A stretch of DNA of 64,000 bases, taken from contig NW_022985551.1 of NCBI RefSeq assembly GCF_010093815.1, positions 130,832-194,831 on the forward strand, given 5' to 3'. The notes below the pieces were generated by a model. That model was not told the DNA's origin, searched no databases, and worked only from the letters and a program-made list of their open reading frames with translations. The translations under genes and the position numbers were made by a program. The DNA comes from Pseudovirgaria hyperparasitica (Eukaryota; Ascomycota; Dothideomycetes; Acrospermales; Acrospermaceae). Below are positions 1 to 11,079 of the stretch, piece by piece. Within the stretch, counting starts at the first letter, position 1; every line of letters begins with the position of its first letter.

Positions 1-3000
1 CGGGACTGCGCCAATCTTCAGTAGCTCATTGTCTTCCAATGATGACAAAGTCAGTCTAAGCCTATCTCTTCTCTTGACTTCTTTTAGTAAATGGGTTTGC
101 TGATGGTCATAGAATCTACCTAAGGTTTCGGTCTTGGTACCTCCTTGCACAAGAGCCATAAACGGTGAAGTCAGGCAAGATCTCTTCGTTTATGTCAAGA
201 GGTCTTCTGACAACACTTATGCTGAGGTCCAGCTGGCCATACAACCTCGCAAGAGACGACATGACCCCCAGCAAGTGAAACCTGAGCGCTCGGAGAAGCC
301 ACTATACGCTATGCAGCCTGTCAAAATAGCCGACAGGATCGTTGAGGGCCCTCTGGATTTGGTGAAGGTCGTAGATGGCCCTGTATCCCGCCTTATCAGT
401 CTAGGAACAAGCTCGGACGGGGGGATCAGCCTTTCTCTATACCCCAGTGGGATGCGTCATCTGCCAGTGTTGCTACCCCTAAGTCATCTACGACTATTCC
501 ATCCCTACGATATTCACGGCTCGTCACCTTCAACAAGAAAGACTGCTGGGCTCAAAAGGACGCTGAGCATACCAAATGCTATCCATGGGTTCTCTCATTC
601 TGCGTCCGATGGTCGCTTTAATATTGTAGATGCCGAGGGAGTGCACCATAGATTAAGCGTAGAACTTACACCTCACGACCAACTGCTCAATACTATTATC
701 GACTTGCTACGGTTTGTTCTACCCGAGCATGGAGCGGATCTCATTCTGTCGATCTGGTGGAGCGCAGCTCAGTCCGCCCGCAAGCGTAAAGCAGGCGATG
801 TACATTGGATAGCGCTGGCTGCCGCGCTATTCAGTATACCACTGGTATTTGTCGAACATCGAGGCACAAAAAGTGGATCGGACCGCAACGATAACGATCA
901 ACACGCAGTGCCACGTACTGGAGCCAAAGACGGAACTTCAGAGCTTTCCTGGGATACAATGATTTTTGTCGAAACAAAGTCGAACGAATCAGATCCAGTA
1001 GTCGAGGCGTGCTGGGGATGGACAGATCGTCTGTCTCCTCCACAAGATGATTCGAACAAGCAGCAAGCGTTTCGAAACTACATCCCTACGAGCATACAAA
1101 TCGCAAGAGAATTCAATGATTCTCCACTCGGTAAACAGGCTAATGAACTGTGGAGAGACATGTCAGTTGATAGAGACCGAGACATACGTAGTGTATACTT
1201 GCCCAGACTGTTTGTTGCTTTGCATTTGCTTTGCGAGGAGCAGAAATTGAACAAAGTTGCGGACCGTGAGTCTCATTCCGGTCCAAAGTATCTGACAGCT
1301 GTTATTGCGCAAATAGGCCATTGGCTTGGTTGGGACAGGTGGGGAGTTGATGATGATAGTTACTATGGCTTGGACGAGATCGTGCTTGCGGACTGGTATT
1401 TCGAAACTTGTGAGTCCAACGATTCCCTGTCTACACCCGCGGAGGAATCAGTGTGTGTGGTGCTAGTTTAAACTAACGACTTCAAGCAAACCTCAATTTA
1501 GTTGGCATACCATGTTCGCCTTGGGAGTCTCCTCCGTCCATATTGTCATGGATCGAGAAGGTATCCTCTATGCAGAGTTTTGTGCCGTTTCCCCTACTCG
1601 ATAAGCTTGTTGACGATATTCCGGAGGAGGATCCCTGGGAATTCACACAAACTAGTATTGCCAAAATAACGCCTCGAACTCACGCCTTGTCTGGATTCTT
1701 CCGCAACGCGCACGCAGAGCGCGCAAACGACTCTACGGAGCGGGTCGAGCTTTTGATGCGTAATGGTATCGATACTAAAATGCTTGAAACTTTGCCCGAG
1801 TGTGCAGTCGCACCTTTGAGGGAGGCGATAGTATCGTGTCAATCAGCTCCGCCAACAACGTGGTCCAACTCTCTCCTTCATTTGATCGGCAGGGATGATC
1901 TTGGAAGTATCGCCACAATCGAACGCGAATGGAAGCACAGCCAGCCACCGATTCCAGTAAGCCCTGCATCGCTGAAGATGTCGGAATACCTGCTGATCTT
2001 TATAGGAATCGTCCAAAGACTATCATACAATATGCCACCATGCTGAGCAACATGTAACGGCTCACAGCTCTCCTGAACACGAAAGAAGTCATGTCTCTAG
2101 ACTGATATTCCGTGAGGATCGTCGGTTGGCAGAAGCTGCCAAACTTCTCGAACCTCTGAAACAAACTGTTGCTGAGTGTATTCCAGAACCAGGTTGGTCT
2201 GAATCTGAATACCTTGATGCCCAGAAAGGCGTCATGCAATGGGTCATGTTGCGAACATTTGCTTTACCACCGGGGAACGCCATGATTAGCTACAATCTTC
2301 GGAAACCACTTCTGACGGAGAAATACCCCTTACATGGCTTCACAACTTCGTGCTTGATGAAACCGATGAACAACATAGTTACGGCGGATCGGTCTACTTT
2401 TACGGAAGAAAAGTTCGGGTGGGCATTCTTTCATGCGGGAGTCTTCGCAGGTTTGACAATTTCCAAAGAGGCCAAAGGTATTGACACGTCATGGATCGTT
2501 TTCAACAAACCATCGGAGTTGACCAACAAGCACGCCGGCCTCTTACTCGGCTTGGGTCTCAACGGTCATCTCCGAAACCTTGCCAAATGGCTCTCATTCA
2601 AGTATCTGACGCCGAAACATGCTATGACCACGGTTGGACTATTACTAGGCCTTGCTGCTTCGTTCATAGGGACGATGGATGCACTTGTAACACGATTGTT
2701 ATCGGTCCACGTTACAAGAATGCTACCACCGGGTGCAGCAGAACTCAACCTATCGCCTTTTACCCAAACTACAGGATTGATGGGGATCGGCCTTCTATAC
2801 TATAATACCCAGCATCGACGCATGAGTGAGATTATGCTCTCAGAGATAGAGCATTTTGAGGTCACAGATCCGTCTGAGCCTCCGGACACACTCCGTGACG
2901 AGGGCTACAGACTCGCTGCTGGCTTCGCGCTGGGCCTGATAAATCTTGGACATGGAAATGATATGCATGGTCTTCACGACATGCGAATAGTGGAGCGTCT

Positions 3001-4438
3001 CATGGCTGTCGCTGTGAGTACCAAGCCTGTTGATGTGATCCACGTACTAGATCAAGCAACTGCTGGCGGAACCATTGCAGTGGCTCTCATCTTCATGAAA
3101 ACCGAGAACGAAGCGGTCGCGCGAAAGGTCGATATTCCGGACACTATTCCTCAATTTGACTACGTACGACCTGATATCTTTCTTCTTCGGACACTGGCCA
3201 AACATGTGATTATGTGGAGGCAGATACAACCTGAGCAGCGCTGGGTAGTGAAGAACCTACCTCACGAGTACCAGTCACAGTACAGTCTTCGAACGATCAA
3301 AAAGCTCCGAAGTGAGCACATGCCATTCTACAATATTGTAGCTGGGCTATTGTGGGCAGTTGGTCTCAAGCATGCCGGAACTGGTGACGTTGTGGCGCGG
3401 GACTTTCTACTTAGGTACCTTGACCAATTTATACGTATTTGTCGACTTCCTGCTCTCCGCTACGACGCCAAACTGGCCAGAAACACGGTGCGCAACTGTC
3501 AAGACTTAGTAGCTTTGTCGGTGGCGACGGTGATGGCAGGAACAGGAGACTTGGAGGTTTTCCGGCGACTGCGAGCTCTTCACGGTCGCGTTGGCCCAGA
3601 CACTCCGTATGGGTCTCATCTTGCAGCGCATTTCGCACTTGGTGCCCTCTTCATGGCAGGCGGAACATATACCTTTGGCACGTCAAACCTCGCCATCGCC
3701 TCGCTCATCTGCGCATTCTACCCGCTCTTCCCTGTGGATGTGCTGGACAACAAGGCCCATCTCCAGGCCTTCCGCCACTTCTGGGTCCTAGCCGCCGAAC
3801 CTCGTTGTGTTGTTGTGCGCGACGTCGACACTCACAGGCTTATCACTCTTCCGGTCGTTGCACGCATGAAGAATGGTACAGAACGAGAGTACTCGACGCC
3901 TTGCCTTTTGCCCGAGCTGGATAGCATCGCCTCTCTACGTACCGTAAGTATGGATTACTGGCAGGTCACACTTGACTTTGTGCACAATTCAAAGCATCTG
4001 TCTTCGTTTAGAAAGAACCAGACTATCCGCGTGCGTCGTCGGCCAGCACAGGAATCACACAGCTCAGTCTTCAGCTCGACATTAGCAGCGCTGAACGAAT
4101 CACAAATGTGGAGCCATTCAGGGGTGTTGCTCAAGTGGAGCTGGATCTTTGACCTGCATGCCTTTGCGGAGTTTGAGAAGGCTGATATCGGCTTGATCTT
4201 ACCGCCGGATGGCAATAGTAGTGTGCATACCGAGGCACATGGTACGGTTCTCGATGATCGCCTTGTTCTGAATGCAGCGGCTAGGTCCTGGAATCGGACA
4301 GATTTGCAGAATGTGAAGGCTTTGTTTGCTTGGGCGCAGAATGCACCGCAAGGAAAGCAGTTGAAATGGTTGGGCATGGAGGTTGTGGAGAGGTTGCGAG
4401 GGGTGATTATGGAGCGGAGTAAACATATGCGCGCCTAA
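1..4438 (+). CDS. apc1: Anaphase-promoting complex subunit 1 (APC1/BimE), 5' end cut by window
   Basis: Scaffold subunit of the APC/C ubiquitin ligase, which drives exit from mitosis in the nucleus. The gene starts before the window. Proposed exons are 1-49, 125-1409, 1502-1956 and 2006-4438. All three introns keep phase and have usable splice signals, for example GTGAGT with CTAAC at 1410-1501. Family marks seen are the conserved stretch around SDGRFNIVDAEGVHHR, the motif RLIFREDRRLAEAAKLL at about 2099, and the glycine- and alanine-rich PC (proteasome/cyclosome) repeats such as HAGLLLGLGLNGHLRNL. The last exon is one open frame of about 810 codons to a TAA. A GTAAGT-like string near 3942 lies inside conserved coding sequence and is not taken as an intron. 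Identity is firm; the first small exon (1-49) is the least certain part. Confidence 0.93.
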
Positions 4439-4937
4439 CATTAGGCAAAGGATGAGTTTTTATGTTGACGCCTACAATATATTATGATATCTCATGATTA
4501 GTCAGTCAGATTGAAAGGTTGAAAGTGAATTACAAGCCACAGATCCCTGAAGCGGAAACGTAGGGGTCATCCATGATGACCCGTGCATGACGTAACATGC
4601 ATATAGAAACTTACAGGTCAACTCTTTTTCGTTTTATACATTACCAGATCTGGATGCTGCTACACTCGACTCGTCCCTTTGATGCTCAAACAACGACAAA
4701 GACCTCGGGAATCCTAGCTACGTAGAACACATAGATAGATTGAAGGTGCCTTGAACCTTGAAGCCCCCCAGAGCCTGCATTTGCGTCGACCCCACCCATC
4801 ACCTGAGCACGCATCAGCCATCGGACAGCAAGGGCATCCTGAGATAAAACGACTATCTATTTAGTACCTGGCTGTTTCTCTTGTCTTGCTTTATTCCTCA
4901 ACAAAACAGTCTCCAATAGCCCTCTCCACCAGCTACC
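4439..4937. other. Intergenic, APC1 3' flank and O-methyltransferase promoter
   Basis: About 500 bp between two genes on the same strand. It contains AT-rich sequence just after the APC1 stop and a pyrimidine-rich tract (tctcttgtcttgcttt) shortly before the methyltransferase ATG, as is common in fungal core promoters. No gene was seen. Confidence 0.6.
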
Positions 4938-5752
4938 ATGGGACGCCCCGAGTTCGACCGAAAGACTGCATACATCAAGAAAGGTGAAGTCTGGGTACTC
5001 AACTCCACCTGCTGCATGTCGATATACCGCTGACTTCAACCCAGTTCGACGATGGCCGCGAAGAAGCGCTCGTCTCGTACATCAAATCTCACCCACACGC
5101 CGACTCCTTCCAGAACAAACCACACATCATCCTCTCCGTCATCGACGAGTTTGCCCGCACCAAGGACTTCATGATGACTGTTGGCCAGTACAAGGGCGCC
5201 GTCGTCACCGATCTCATCGCAAAGGAGCGCCCGCAAACGATTGTGGAGATGGGTGGGTACACGGGGTATTCTGCGCTGCTGTTTGGGAGTGCGTTGAGAG
5301 ATGCTTGGAACGGAGTGGAGGGTGCCAAGCCACGGTACTACAGTCTCGAGATGAGTGAGAAGTTCGCGGGCATCATCAGAGAGTTGGTCAAGCTGGCCGG
5401 GCTGGACCATGTTGTCACTGTGGTCACGGGCAAGGCGGAGGATGGGCTTCGCGAGTTGAGGGAGGACTTCAAGCTCGAGACGGCAGATATGTTCTTTATC
5501 GATCACTACAAGCCGGCGTATGTGGGTGATCTACAACGTGCGGAGGATTTGGGCTTGGTACGTAAGGGCACGTGGGTTGTGGCGGATAATGTGGTGTTGC
5601 CTGGGGCGCCGGGCTATCTGGAGTATGTGCGTGGAACGGCAAAGGGTGAGGGCATTAGGAAGCATGTTTATGAGAGCAGATTGGAGGAGAGCTGGGAACC
5701 GACCGGCGAGGAGGATGGACTTGAGGTTTCGAAGTGTATCGAGGTGAGATGA
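4938..5752 (+). CDS. Catechol O-methyltransferase-like SAM-dependent methyltransferase
   Basis: Small cytosolic O-methyltransferase of the COMT family (PF01596 type), expected to methylate catechol-like aromatics with S-adenosylmethionine and Mg2+. Exons are 4938-4994 and 5045-5752, giving 254 aa. The donor GTACTC is weak, but it is the one that joins AYIKKGEVW to FDDGREEALVSYI in frame, as the family requires; a CTGAC branch point precedes the CAG acceptor. SAM motif I is VEMGGYTGYSA (residues 86-96). Likely Mg2+ ligands are Asp172 (FFIDHYK) and Asp200-Asn201 (VVADNVVLPGAP), with Lys175 as catalytic lysine. It converges with the aldehyde dehydrogenase downstream. The substrate cannot be told from sequence. 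Confidence 0.9.
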
Positions 5753-6120
5753 ATTCGACTGGGGTACGGGCTCATTCACTTATGAAGGCGTGTCCCTTTC
5801 TACTACTATGCTATGAGCTGTAGACTTATGATATCAGATGGATGCCAGTCTAGGTCCCGACGAGTATGAGGCCACTCTAGACCTAGGCTATCACGGCTCT
5901 GAGAACAAACTGGTATACCAATTCGAGAACACTGAATCTTCTGAAAGGAAACGAAATGGTAAAGACAAGTTAGACCACGTTCTTGTAGTTGATTATGGAG
6001 GTATACTCAATGAAATGGGTGAACGGCTACCATCTCAGTACGCTATTCGTATTGTACGCAGGTCACAACAAGGGAAATCCAGTCCGGGTATCCTACACTG
6101 CATTATCTTATCCTTGCTCT
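5753..6120. other. Convergent intergenic region
   Basis: Shared 3' flank of the methyltransferase and the aldehyde dehydrogenase. A plus-strand open frame starting at 5838 reads protein-like for about 70 codons and then runs antisense into the dehydrogenase 3' end. No family was recognised, so it is not called a gene. Confidence 0.5.
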
Positions 6121-7832
6121 TCACTTCGACGCTAATACTCCAGACATTGTTCCTACAATTCTTCCAGCCAGCTCCTGCAGCCACACCGGCCCAATTCCAC
6201 TCCTCCAAGAGCCCACGGCAATTGCGAACAATGCCAATACCAGCGTATACTTCTTCCAACCCCCTCCTTCTCCTGGCATCTTGATAACCTGGTCTTCGAT
6301 TCCCTCCCCTCTCTTGAACCCCAGCGTGTTCTTCTTCTCCACCCTCTTCCGATTCTTCTCCATATCGTACGGCGGGTATCTGAAACCCATGACTTTGTCT
6401 AGCCAGTTGGGCAGCTGCACAACGGCACGCTTGTGCGTGAAGGCTTCCACGCCGTACTTGCCATGATACGAGCCGGATCCGGAGTCGCCGACGCCGCCAA
6501 AGGGGACGCCCGGTGTGCCAGCGTGGACCATGCAATCGTTTATCGTTACACCACCAGTGAGGGTGTGAGATAAGACTATAAAGTAATTAGCGAAACGGCA
6601 GATCGGGGTAGAGGAAAAGAGGGTTGCCACATACTGTAATCAATCTCCGGCCTCGACTCGCTGAAGATGTACAGACTGAGTGCATGTGGTAGTCTCGCCA
6701 TCTCGCGGACTGCTTCATGGTAGGTCGCCCTTATGACAGGCAGTATTGGCCCGAAAAGCTCCTCCTTCATGAGCGAGTCGTCAGTCGTGACATCGTCGAC
6801 AATGGTAAGCGGAATGCGCAGATTCTCGCGCACAAACTCACGCCCATTCGTCAACTTTTTGCCCGCCGACTTATCATACGCCCCCTTCAGCCGGTCATAA
6901 TTCCGCTCATTGATGATATTCGTCATCTCCTCATAATGCTTGTCGCCCTGACCATTAAACTCCCCCACCCAGAAGTTCAGCCGCCGCACAAACTCAGTAT
7001 GCACCGTCGGGTCCACAAACACATGGTTCACGCTCAGACAGATCTGCCCGGCATTCATAAACTTGGCCGCCAGAATCCGTTTCGCCGCCAGATCCACGTC
7101 CGCCTTCGCCGTCACAATCGCCGGGCCCTGACCTCCGAGCTCCAGCACCGTCGGCGTCAGATTCTTCGCCGCCGCAAGCGCAACATGCCTCGCTACCCCG
7201 GCCGAGCCCGTAAAGAAGATATGGTCGAACCGCTGTGCAAGGACAAAACCTGTCTCCGCCGGCCCCCCCGTCACAACCGCATACGCCTCCGGGTCTAGAT
7301 ACTTGGGCAGCAGCTCCGCCAGCAGCGCCTCTGTCCGCGCCGCCATCTCCGACGGCTTCACCAGCACCGTACACCCGGCCGCCACGGCCGCAACAAGAGG
7401 CTGCACAACCAGCAGCAGCGGAAAATTCCACGCCCCAATCACAAGCACCACACCTCGCGGCTCCTTGCGCACCACCGCGCTGCCCACATGCCTGAACACA
7501 AAGCCCGCATCCGCAGGCCGTTCGTCCGCCGTCCAGGCCTCAAGATTAGCAATATGCAGCAGGATGTCCGACTTGCAGCCCGCGATATCGCCCGCTAGCG
7601 TCTCAAACTCGTGCTTGCCCAGGTCTGCCGCGAGGGCCTTTGTGATGTCGAATTCGTGGTCTTCGATCAGCCAGTAGAGCTGCTTGAGCTGCCACTTGCG
7701 GTACTTGAGGTTCTTGGTGCGGCCGCTGGCGAAGGTGCGCCGCAGCGTCGCGAGCTTGCTGGTCACTTCGTCCGGAGTCGAGTATGTGCGCGAGGCGCCG
7801 CCGTCGCCGCTGCCGCGGGTTGTGACTGTCAT
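6121..7832 (-). CDS. hfdA: Fatty aldehyde dehydrogenase (ALDH3/HfdA type), C-terminal membrane tail
   Basis: NAD(P)-dependent oxidation of long-chain aldehydes to fatty acids. Exons are 7832-6635 and 6575-6121 with a 59-nt intron (GTATGT to ATAG), giving 550 aa, near the usual length of fungal HfdA proteins. Active-site parts are visible: Asn136 in GAWNFPL, FFTGSAG (207-213), Glu231 in LELGGQGP, and the nucleophile Cys265 in NAGQICLSVNH. The second exon carries the C-terminal motif VPFGGVGDSGSGSYHGKYG. After the catalytic domain a hydrophobic stretch (YTLVLALFAIAVGSW) near the C-terminus could anchor the enzyme in an endomembrane, as in other fatty aldehyde dehydrogenases. ATG at 7832 is chosen because upstream codons read promoter-like sequence. 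The symbol rests on family resemblance. Confidence 0.9.
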
Positions 7833-8361
7833 TGTGAGCTGGTGAGATTTGTTTTCAGGCACGTCTGCGGATATTTGGGGGAAGTTAGGGAGTGCAGATG
7901 CAGGTGCTTGGAAATGCTGTGGCCGGGAAGTAAATATATATTTGTATATATATACACGGACCGATCCGTAAGGGGTAACATCCCGCCGGGTGGTCTCCCA
8001 ACATCCCGGGTCCCGGGCTGGGTCTTGATTGGCTGGGCGCCAGGTTCTCCGCCCCTCGGGATGGATCCTCACACTGCAACTTCTGGATTCGTGCCGGCTG
8101 GCATACTGCGGCGTATAAAGGTGACACAAATGGAGCTATTTTCATCCCGAATCCCACACACGTGGCAACTCTCATAATGCCTACCCTGGACATGGTTCGC
8201 CAAGAACATCGAATTGAGCTCATGCTGGAAAGTGTGTGCTGCGCTCTAGGTGAACTTTATGTATGATCGGAGATTATCTCCGCAGAGCTTGCAAGGGTCG
8301 TTCATATTAAGCAGTTGAGAATCCGAAAACTAACTCATCGAACCTACAGTCAATCGTGTAA
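7833..8361 (-). promoter_or_regulatory. Aldehyde dehydrogenase promoter region
   Basis: Spans the ATG at 7832 back to the stop of the GTPase gene. It contains an alternating TA tract (about 7937-7954) some 105-120 bp upstream of the ATG that could act as a TATA-like element. It also has a GC-rich block with repeated CCCGGG (about 8005-8018) and one CCTCGG hexamer at 8054-8059. CCTCGG is the known core for FarA/FarB fatty-acid regulators in Aspergillus, which fits a fatty aldehyde dehydrogenase. Function is inferred. Confidence 0.45.
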
Positions 8362-11079
8362 CTAGCATATTCTACCCACAAACCCCTCGAGTCCAGCAAC
8401 TCCTTTCTCTCCGCGCTCAGTGCCGCTAGTCAAACCAGGACCACCGCCAGGCATAACGAGCACCTGCGCGCCAGGTTCAACGAATTCTCTCGAAGCTAGA
8501 AACTGAAACGAGATCATAGTAGATTGAGTTTTGGCTTCATCGCTCACTGACTCATCATGGTCAAAGCCGAAGCCGAAACTGTCCTCTTCGTCGAGTCCCC
8601 GTCTAGAGATGTCTTCGCGCAATCCTGCAGACTTGGAGACGGCGACGACTTTGGCGCTAGCCCGTACACTTGCAATGTAGACCACGACGACTGTTCCTAT
8701 ACTCATTCCACTGACCTGATGCCTGAAGAACACATCAAATACTCTCGTTGGTGTGGGTGCACCGCCTTCGCCAGCGCCAGTCAAGACCATTCCTTTCCTG
8801 ACCCTCGACATTTCCGAGGCGCTGATGGGCTCTTCCGGAAACACAGGCTCGATACCAATAGTGCCAACTTGGTCTTGATGTAAAATCCGGACTGGAAGTC
8901 GGAGATTACGGAGCGATACAATGCGGACACGAAGCCAAGGAACACATGACCCGCAGCGAGCACGGAGTGTGGCCGACTTACGGAGCGCCCCGGGAAATGA
9001 TCGCGAGCTCTGGACGTCGCTGAGGCCTCCATTGTGCGGCTGGCGAGGCGAACTCAGGCTGTCAGTTTTATCTGGACTATGTTCTTCAATCTGCTCCGTC
9101 GCGAATGGCCCAAGGTATAGCTCGTCGCCTAAACGGAACGTACCGGTACGAAGGTAGCCGCTTACTATAAAACTCCGGGTGACCGAGGTCACGGAGCCGG
9201 GAGTGTTCGATACTGCCTTATTGTACACATCTTCTATATTGAACAAGGGGATTGGACCTCTGCTTGTTGAGCTTCGATCATGTTGGACTTGATCAGCGGG
9301 TCTAATGGGAAGCTTACGTAGAAGAGCGTGAAGTTTCCCAATACCAGTGCCTTTGACCGCACTAGTCATAATAATGGGAACAGTAGCTAAAGGGTCGTCC
9401 TCACAAGCTAATATGACTTTTCTGACAGCATCAATGTCTTTTATGGGAATGCTCTTGAGATGTGCCACGGCAGTCACCGAGGCTGTGTCTGGAACGATGC
9501 TTGGTCGCTTTCCGGCTGCTTTCAGTGTAGACAAAAGCTTGGACAGAGTTTGTCTGAGACCTTGCTTCGACGCCAAGTCTAACTTCGTTATTACTATCAC
9601 CAAAGGTAGACCAAGTCTTAAGCAAAGTTCTAAATGGGCCTGAGAGAGATCTACATCCACCGTGCTTGTGCCCAGCACCTCCTGAGGCGGAGGAGTGCTT
9701 CCGCTCTTTCCAGAAGTATCTTCGACGTTGTCTGCAGGTACACATAAGAATGTCCAGTGAGGCGCCCAGCCAACAAGACCACGCAAGGTGGTTCGATGAT
9801 ACCGAGGATGTCCAGCAGAATCAGATAGAAATGCCAGTCGGCCATTTGCCGATCGCTCGTGTATGTCCGTCCACGCTGAAACGTTGTCTGAGGCGTAGTT
9901 GACGACCTGCACAGGCCCGATGAATGCAACCTCCTCAAAACCATCGGTTGTATAGCCTACGAGCTCCTGGGTTATGGAACTGGTCATCCCAGAGGCAATC
10001 TCATGCCTGTGTTTGAGCAGGCTAAGCCGACTTTTTCCTCTGCCATTGTCTAAAGTAGCAGTCGATAAACTTCCCAGTAGACTTGACTTGCCTGACATAG
10101 TTGCCCCTGTAAGTGAGACTCGAAGTTGCTCGGTCAGAGAATGACCATTAGTCAGGCTTGAGTCCACAGCGATGCTGAGAGCTGAAGCAGATGTAGCAGA
10201 TGAGGCTTCAATGGTGGTGATCTGAACACCAGCCGGCTTGACAAACGCTTCGGCCACCCATAATTTTCCAGATCTCAGGTCGCTGCGTACCTCATCTCCA
10301 TTGCGCACAGTCTCATACCACATGCATTCACCAACTGTCGCTTTGCGCAACAATTGTACGACGCAGCCAAGACTAGCAGCCATAGCTCGAAGATTCATGA
10401 GACTTTCCTCAAGCTCGTCCTCTGCAAGACCCACAATCGTGCCATCATCTGAGACGCCGATCTCGTAAAGTGCCCCTTTACTTTCTTCTAAGCCCGGTAC
10501 AAGACTGCCGGGAGTGGCAGCTGGGACGAGCTGGGACGAAGACGATTCAGGAAGTTGAGGAATGACCAAGTTGTTTGCCGCCGAAGAGTGATAAGGGGAA
10601 GACTGTTGCAGTCGCCATAATAATTGGGTTGTCAGCTGTTCTAGGCGATGTTGGCGGGCTTGTACGGACGCTGCGACCGAGGCAGGCGACGCTACCATAT
10701 GTTCACCTGTCAGCGCAGAATCAGACGCTCTGCGAGCTGCCAACGCCGGGGGTGTCAAGCTTTCAGCCCGTTCGCGGTAGGTCCCCGGAACATGCTGACT
10801 GGTGTTTCGTACGAACGAACGTCTCGGGCGCAATAGTAGATGTAACTTGTATTCGGTTGGTCCCTCTTGCGGCTCAGCTTCGAGCTTTGTAACACTTGGA
10901 TCTATTTCTGTTCGCTCTGCGAATTCCCCGGATCCTGATTCTCCCACTATAGCTGAGGAGCCTTGGCTTGCTAGCAAGAATATATTTGATGCTGGGTCTC
11001 GCGGTGTCGATGCGCGGGGTGTAGACCATGGGGAGGAGATCCTTGGCGGATCTGGGTCGTACGTAAAAATGGACGCCAT
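8362..11079 (-). CDS. GTPBP1/GTPBP2-like translational GTPase
   Basis: Single-exon 905-aa protein of the EF-Tu-like superfamily, GTPBP1/2 branch, whose animal members act with mRNA decay and ribosome rescue. The first ~200 residues are low-complexity and Ser/Pro-rich. The GTPBP lead-in follows (VGLAEDELEESLMNLRAMA, about 216-234), and then the G domain: P-loop GATMSGKS (325-332), G3 as DSAGHPRY, G4 as ITKLDLAS, and EF-Tu-like beta-barrel domains towards the C-terminus. The P-loop lacks the aspartate of the usual GNVDAGKS form, as noted among the findings. ATG at 11079 is the first in frame and gives a sensible start (MASIFTYDPD). It runs head-to-tail with the aldehyde dehydrogenase gene. Confidence 0.85.
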   Translation of the reverse strand: MASIFTYDPDPPRISSPWSTPRASTPRDPASNIFLLASQGSSAIVGESGSGEFAERTEIDPSVTKLEAEPQEGPTEYKLHLLLRPRRSFVRNTSQHVPGTYRERAESLTPPALAARRASDSALTGEHMVASPASVAASVQARQHRLEQLTTQLLWRLQQSSPYHSSAANNLVIPQLPESSSSQLVPAATPGSLVPGLEESKGALYEIGVSDDGTIVGLAEDELEESLMNLRAMAASLGCVVQLLRKATVGECMWYETVRNGDEVRSDLRSGKLWVAEAFVKPAGVQITTIEASSATSASALSIAVDSSLTNGHSLTEQLRVSLTGATMSGKSSLLGSLSTATLDNGRGKSRLSLLKHRHEIASGMTSSITQELVGYTTDGFEEVAFIGPVQVVNYASDNVSAWTDIHERSANGRLAFLSDSAGHPRYHRTTLRGLVGWAPHWTFLCVPADNVEDTSGKSGSTPPPQEVLGTSTVDVDLSQAHLELCLRLGLPLVIVITKLDLASKQGLRQTLSKLLSTLKAAGKRPSIVPDTASVTAVAHLKSIPIKDIDAVRKVILACEDDPLATVPIIMTSAVKGTGIGKLHALLRKLPIRPADQVQHDRSSTSRGPIPLFNIEDVYNKAVSNTPGSVTSVTRSFIVSGYLRTGTFRLGDELYLGPFATEQIEEHSPDKTDSLSSPRQPHNGGLSDVQSSRSFPGALRKSATLRARCGSCVPWLRVRIVSLRNLRLPVRILHQDQVGTIGIEPVFPEEPISASEMSRVRKGMVLTGAGEGGAPTPTRVFDVFFRHQVSGMSIGTVVVVYIASVRASAKVVAVSKSAGLREDISRRGLDEEDSFGFGFDHDESVSDEAKTQSTMISFQFLASREFVEPGAQVLVMPGGGPGLTSGTERGEKGVAGLEGFVGRIC

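Noticed and set aside
3942-3963. GTAAGT and CAG signals suggesting an intron in APC1
   Set aside because: The segment is far too short and lies within the conserved RTVSMDYWQVTLDF block, so it is coding.
4984-5044. GTGAAG at 4984 as donor of the O-methyltransferase intron
   Set aside because: It would leave phase 1 and break the frame into FDDGREEAL; the donor at 4995 keeps frame and the conserved KKGEVW segment.
4984-5358. 124-codon plus-strand frame over the O-methyltransferase
   Set aside because: It runs through the intron and the wrong frame of exon 2; the family sequence is in the other frame.
5838-6284. Small gene in the convergent gap after the methyltransferase
   Set aside because: Only the first ~70 codons look protein-like, the frame then runs antisense into the dehydrogenase, and no family or splice support is seen.
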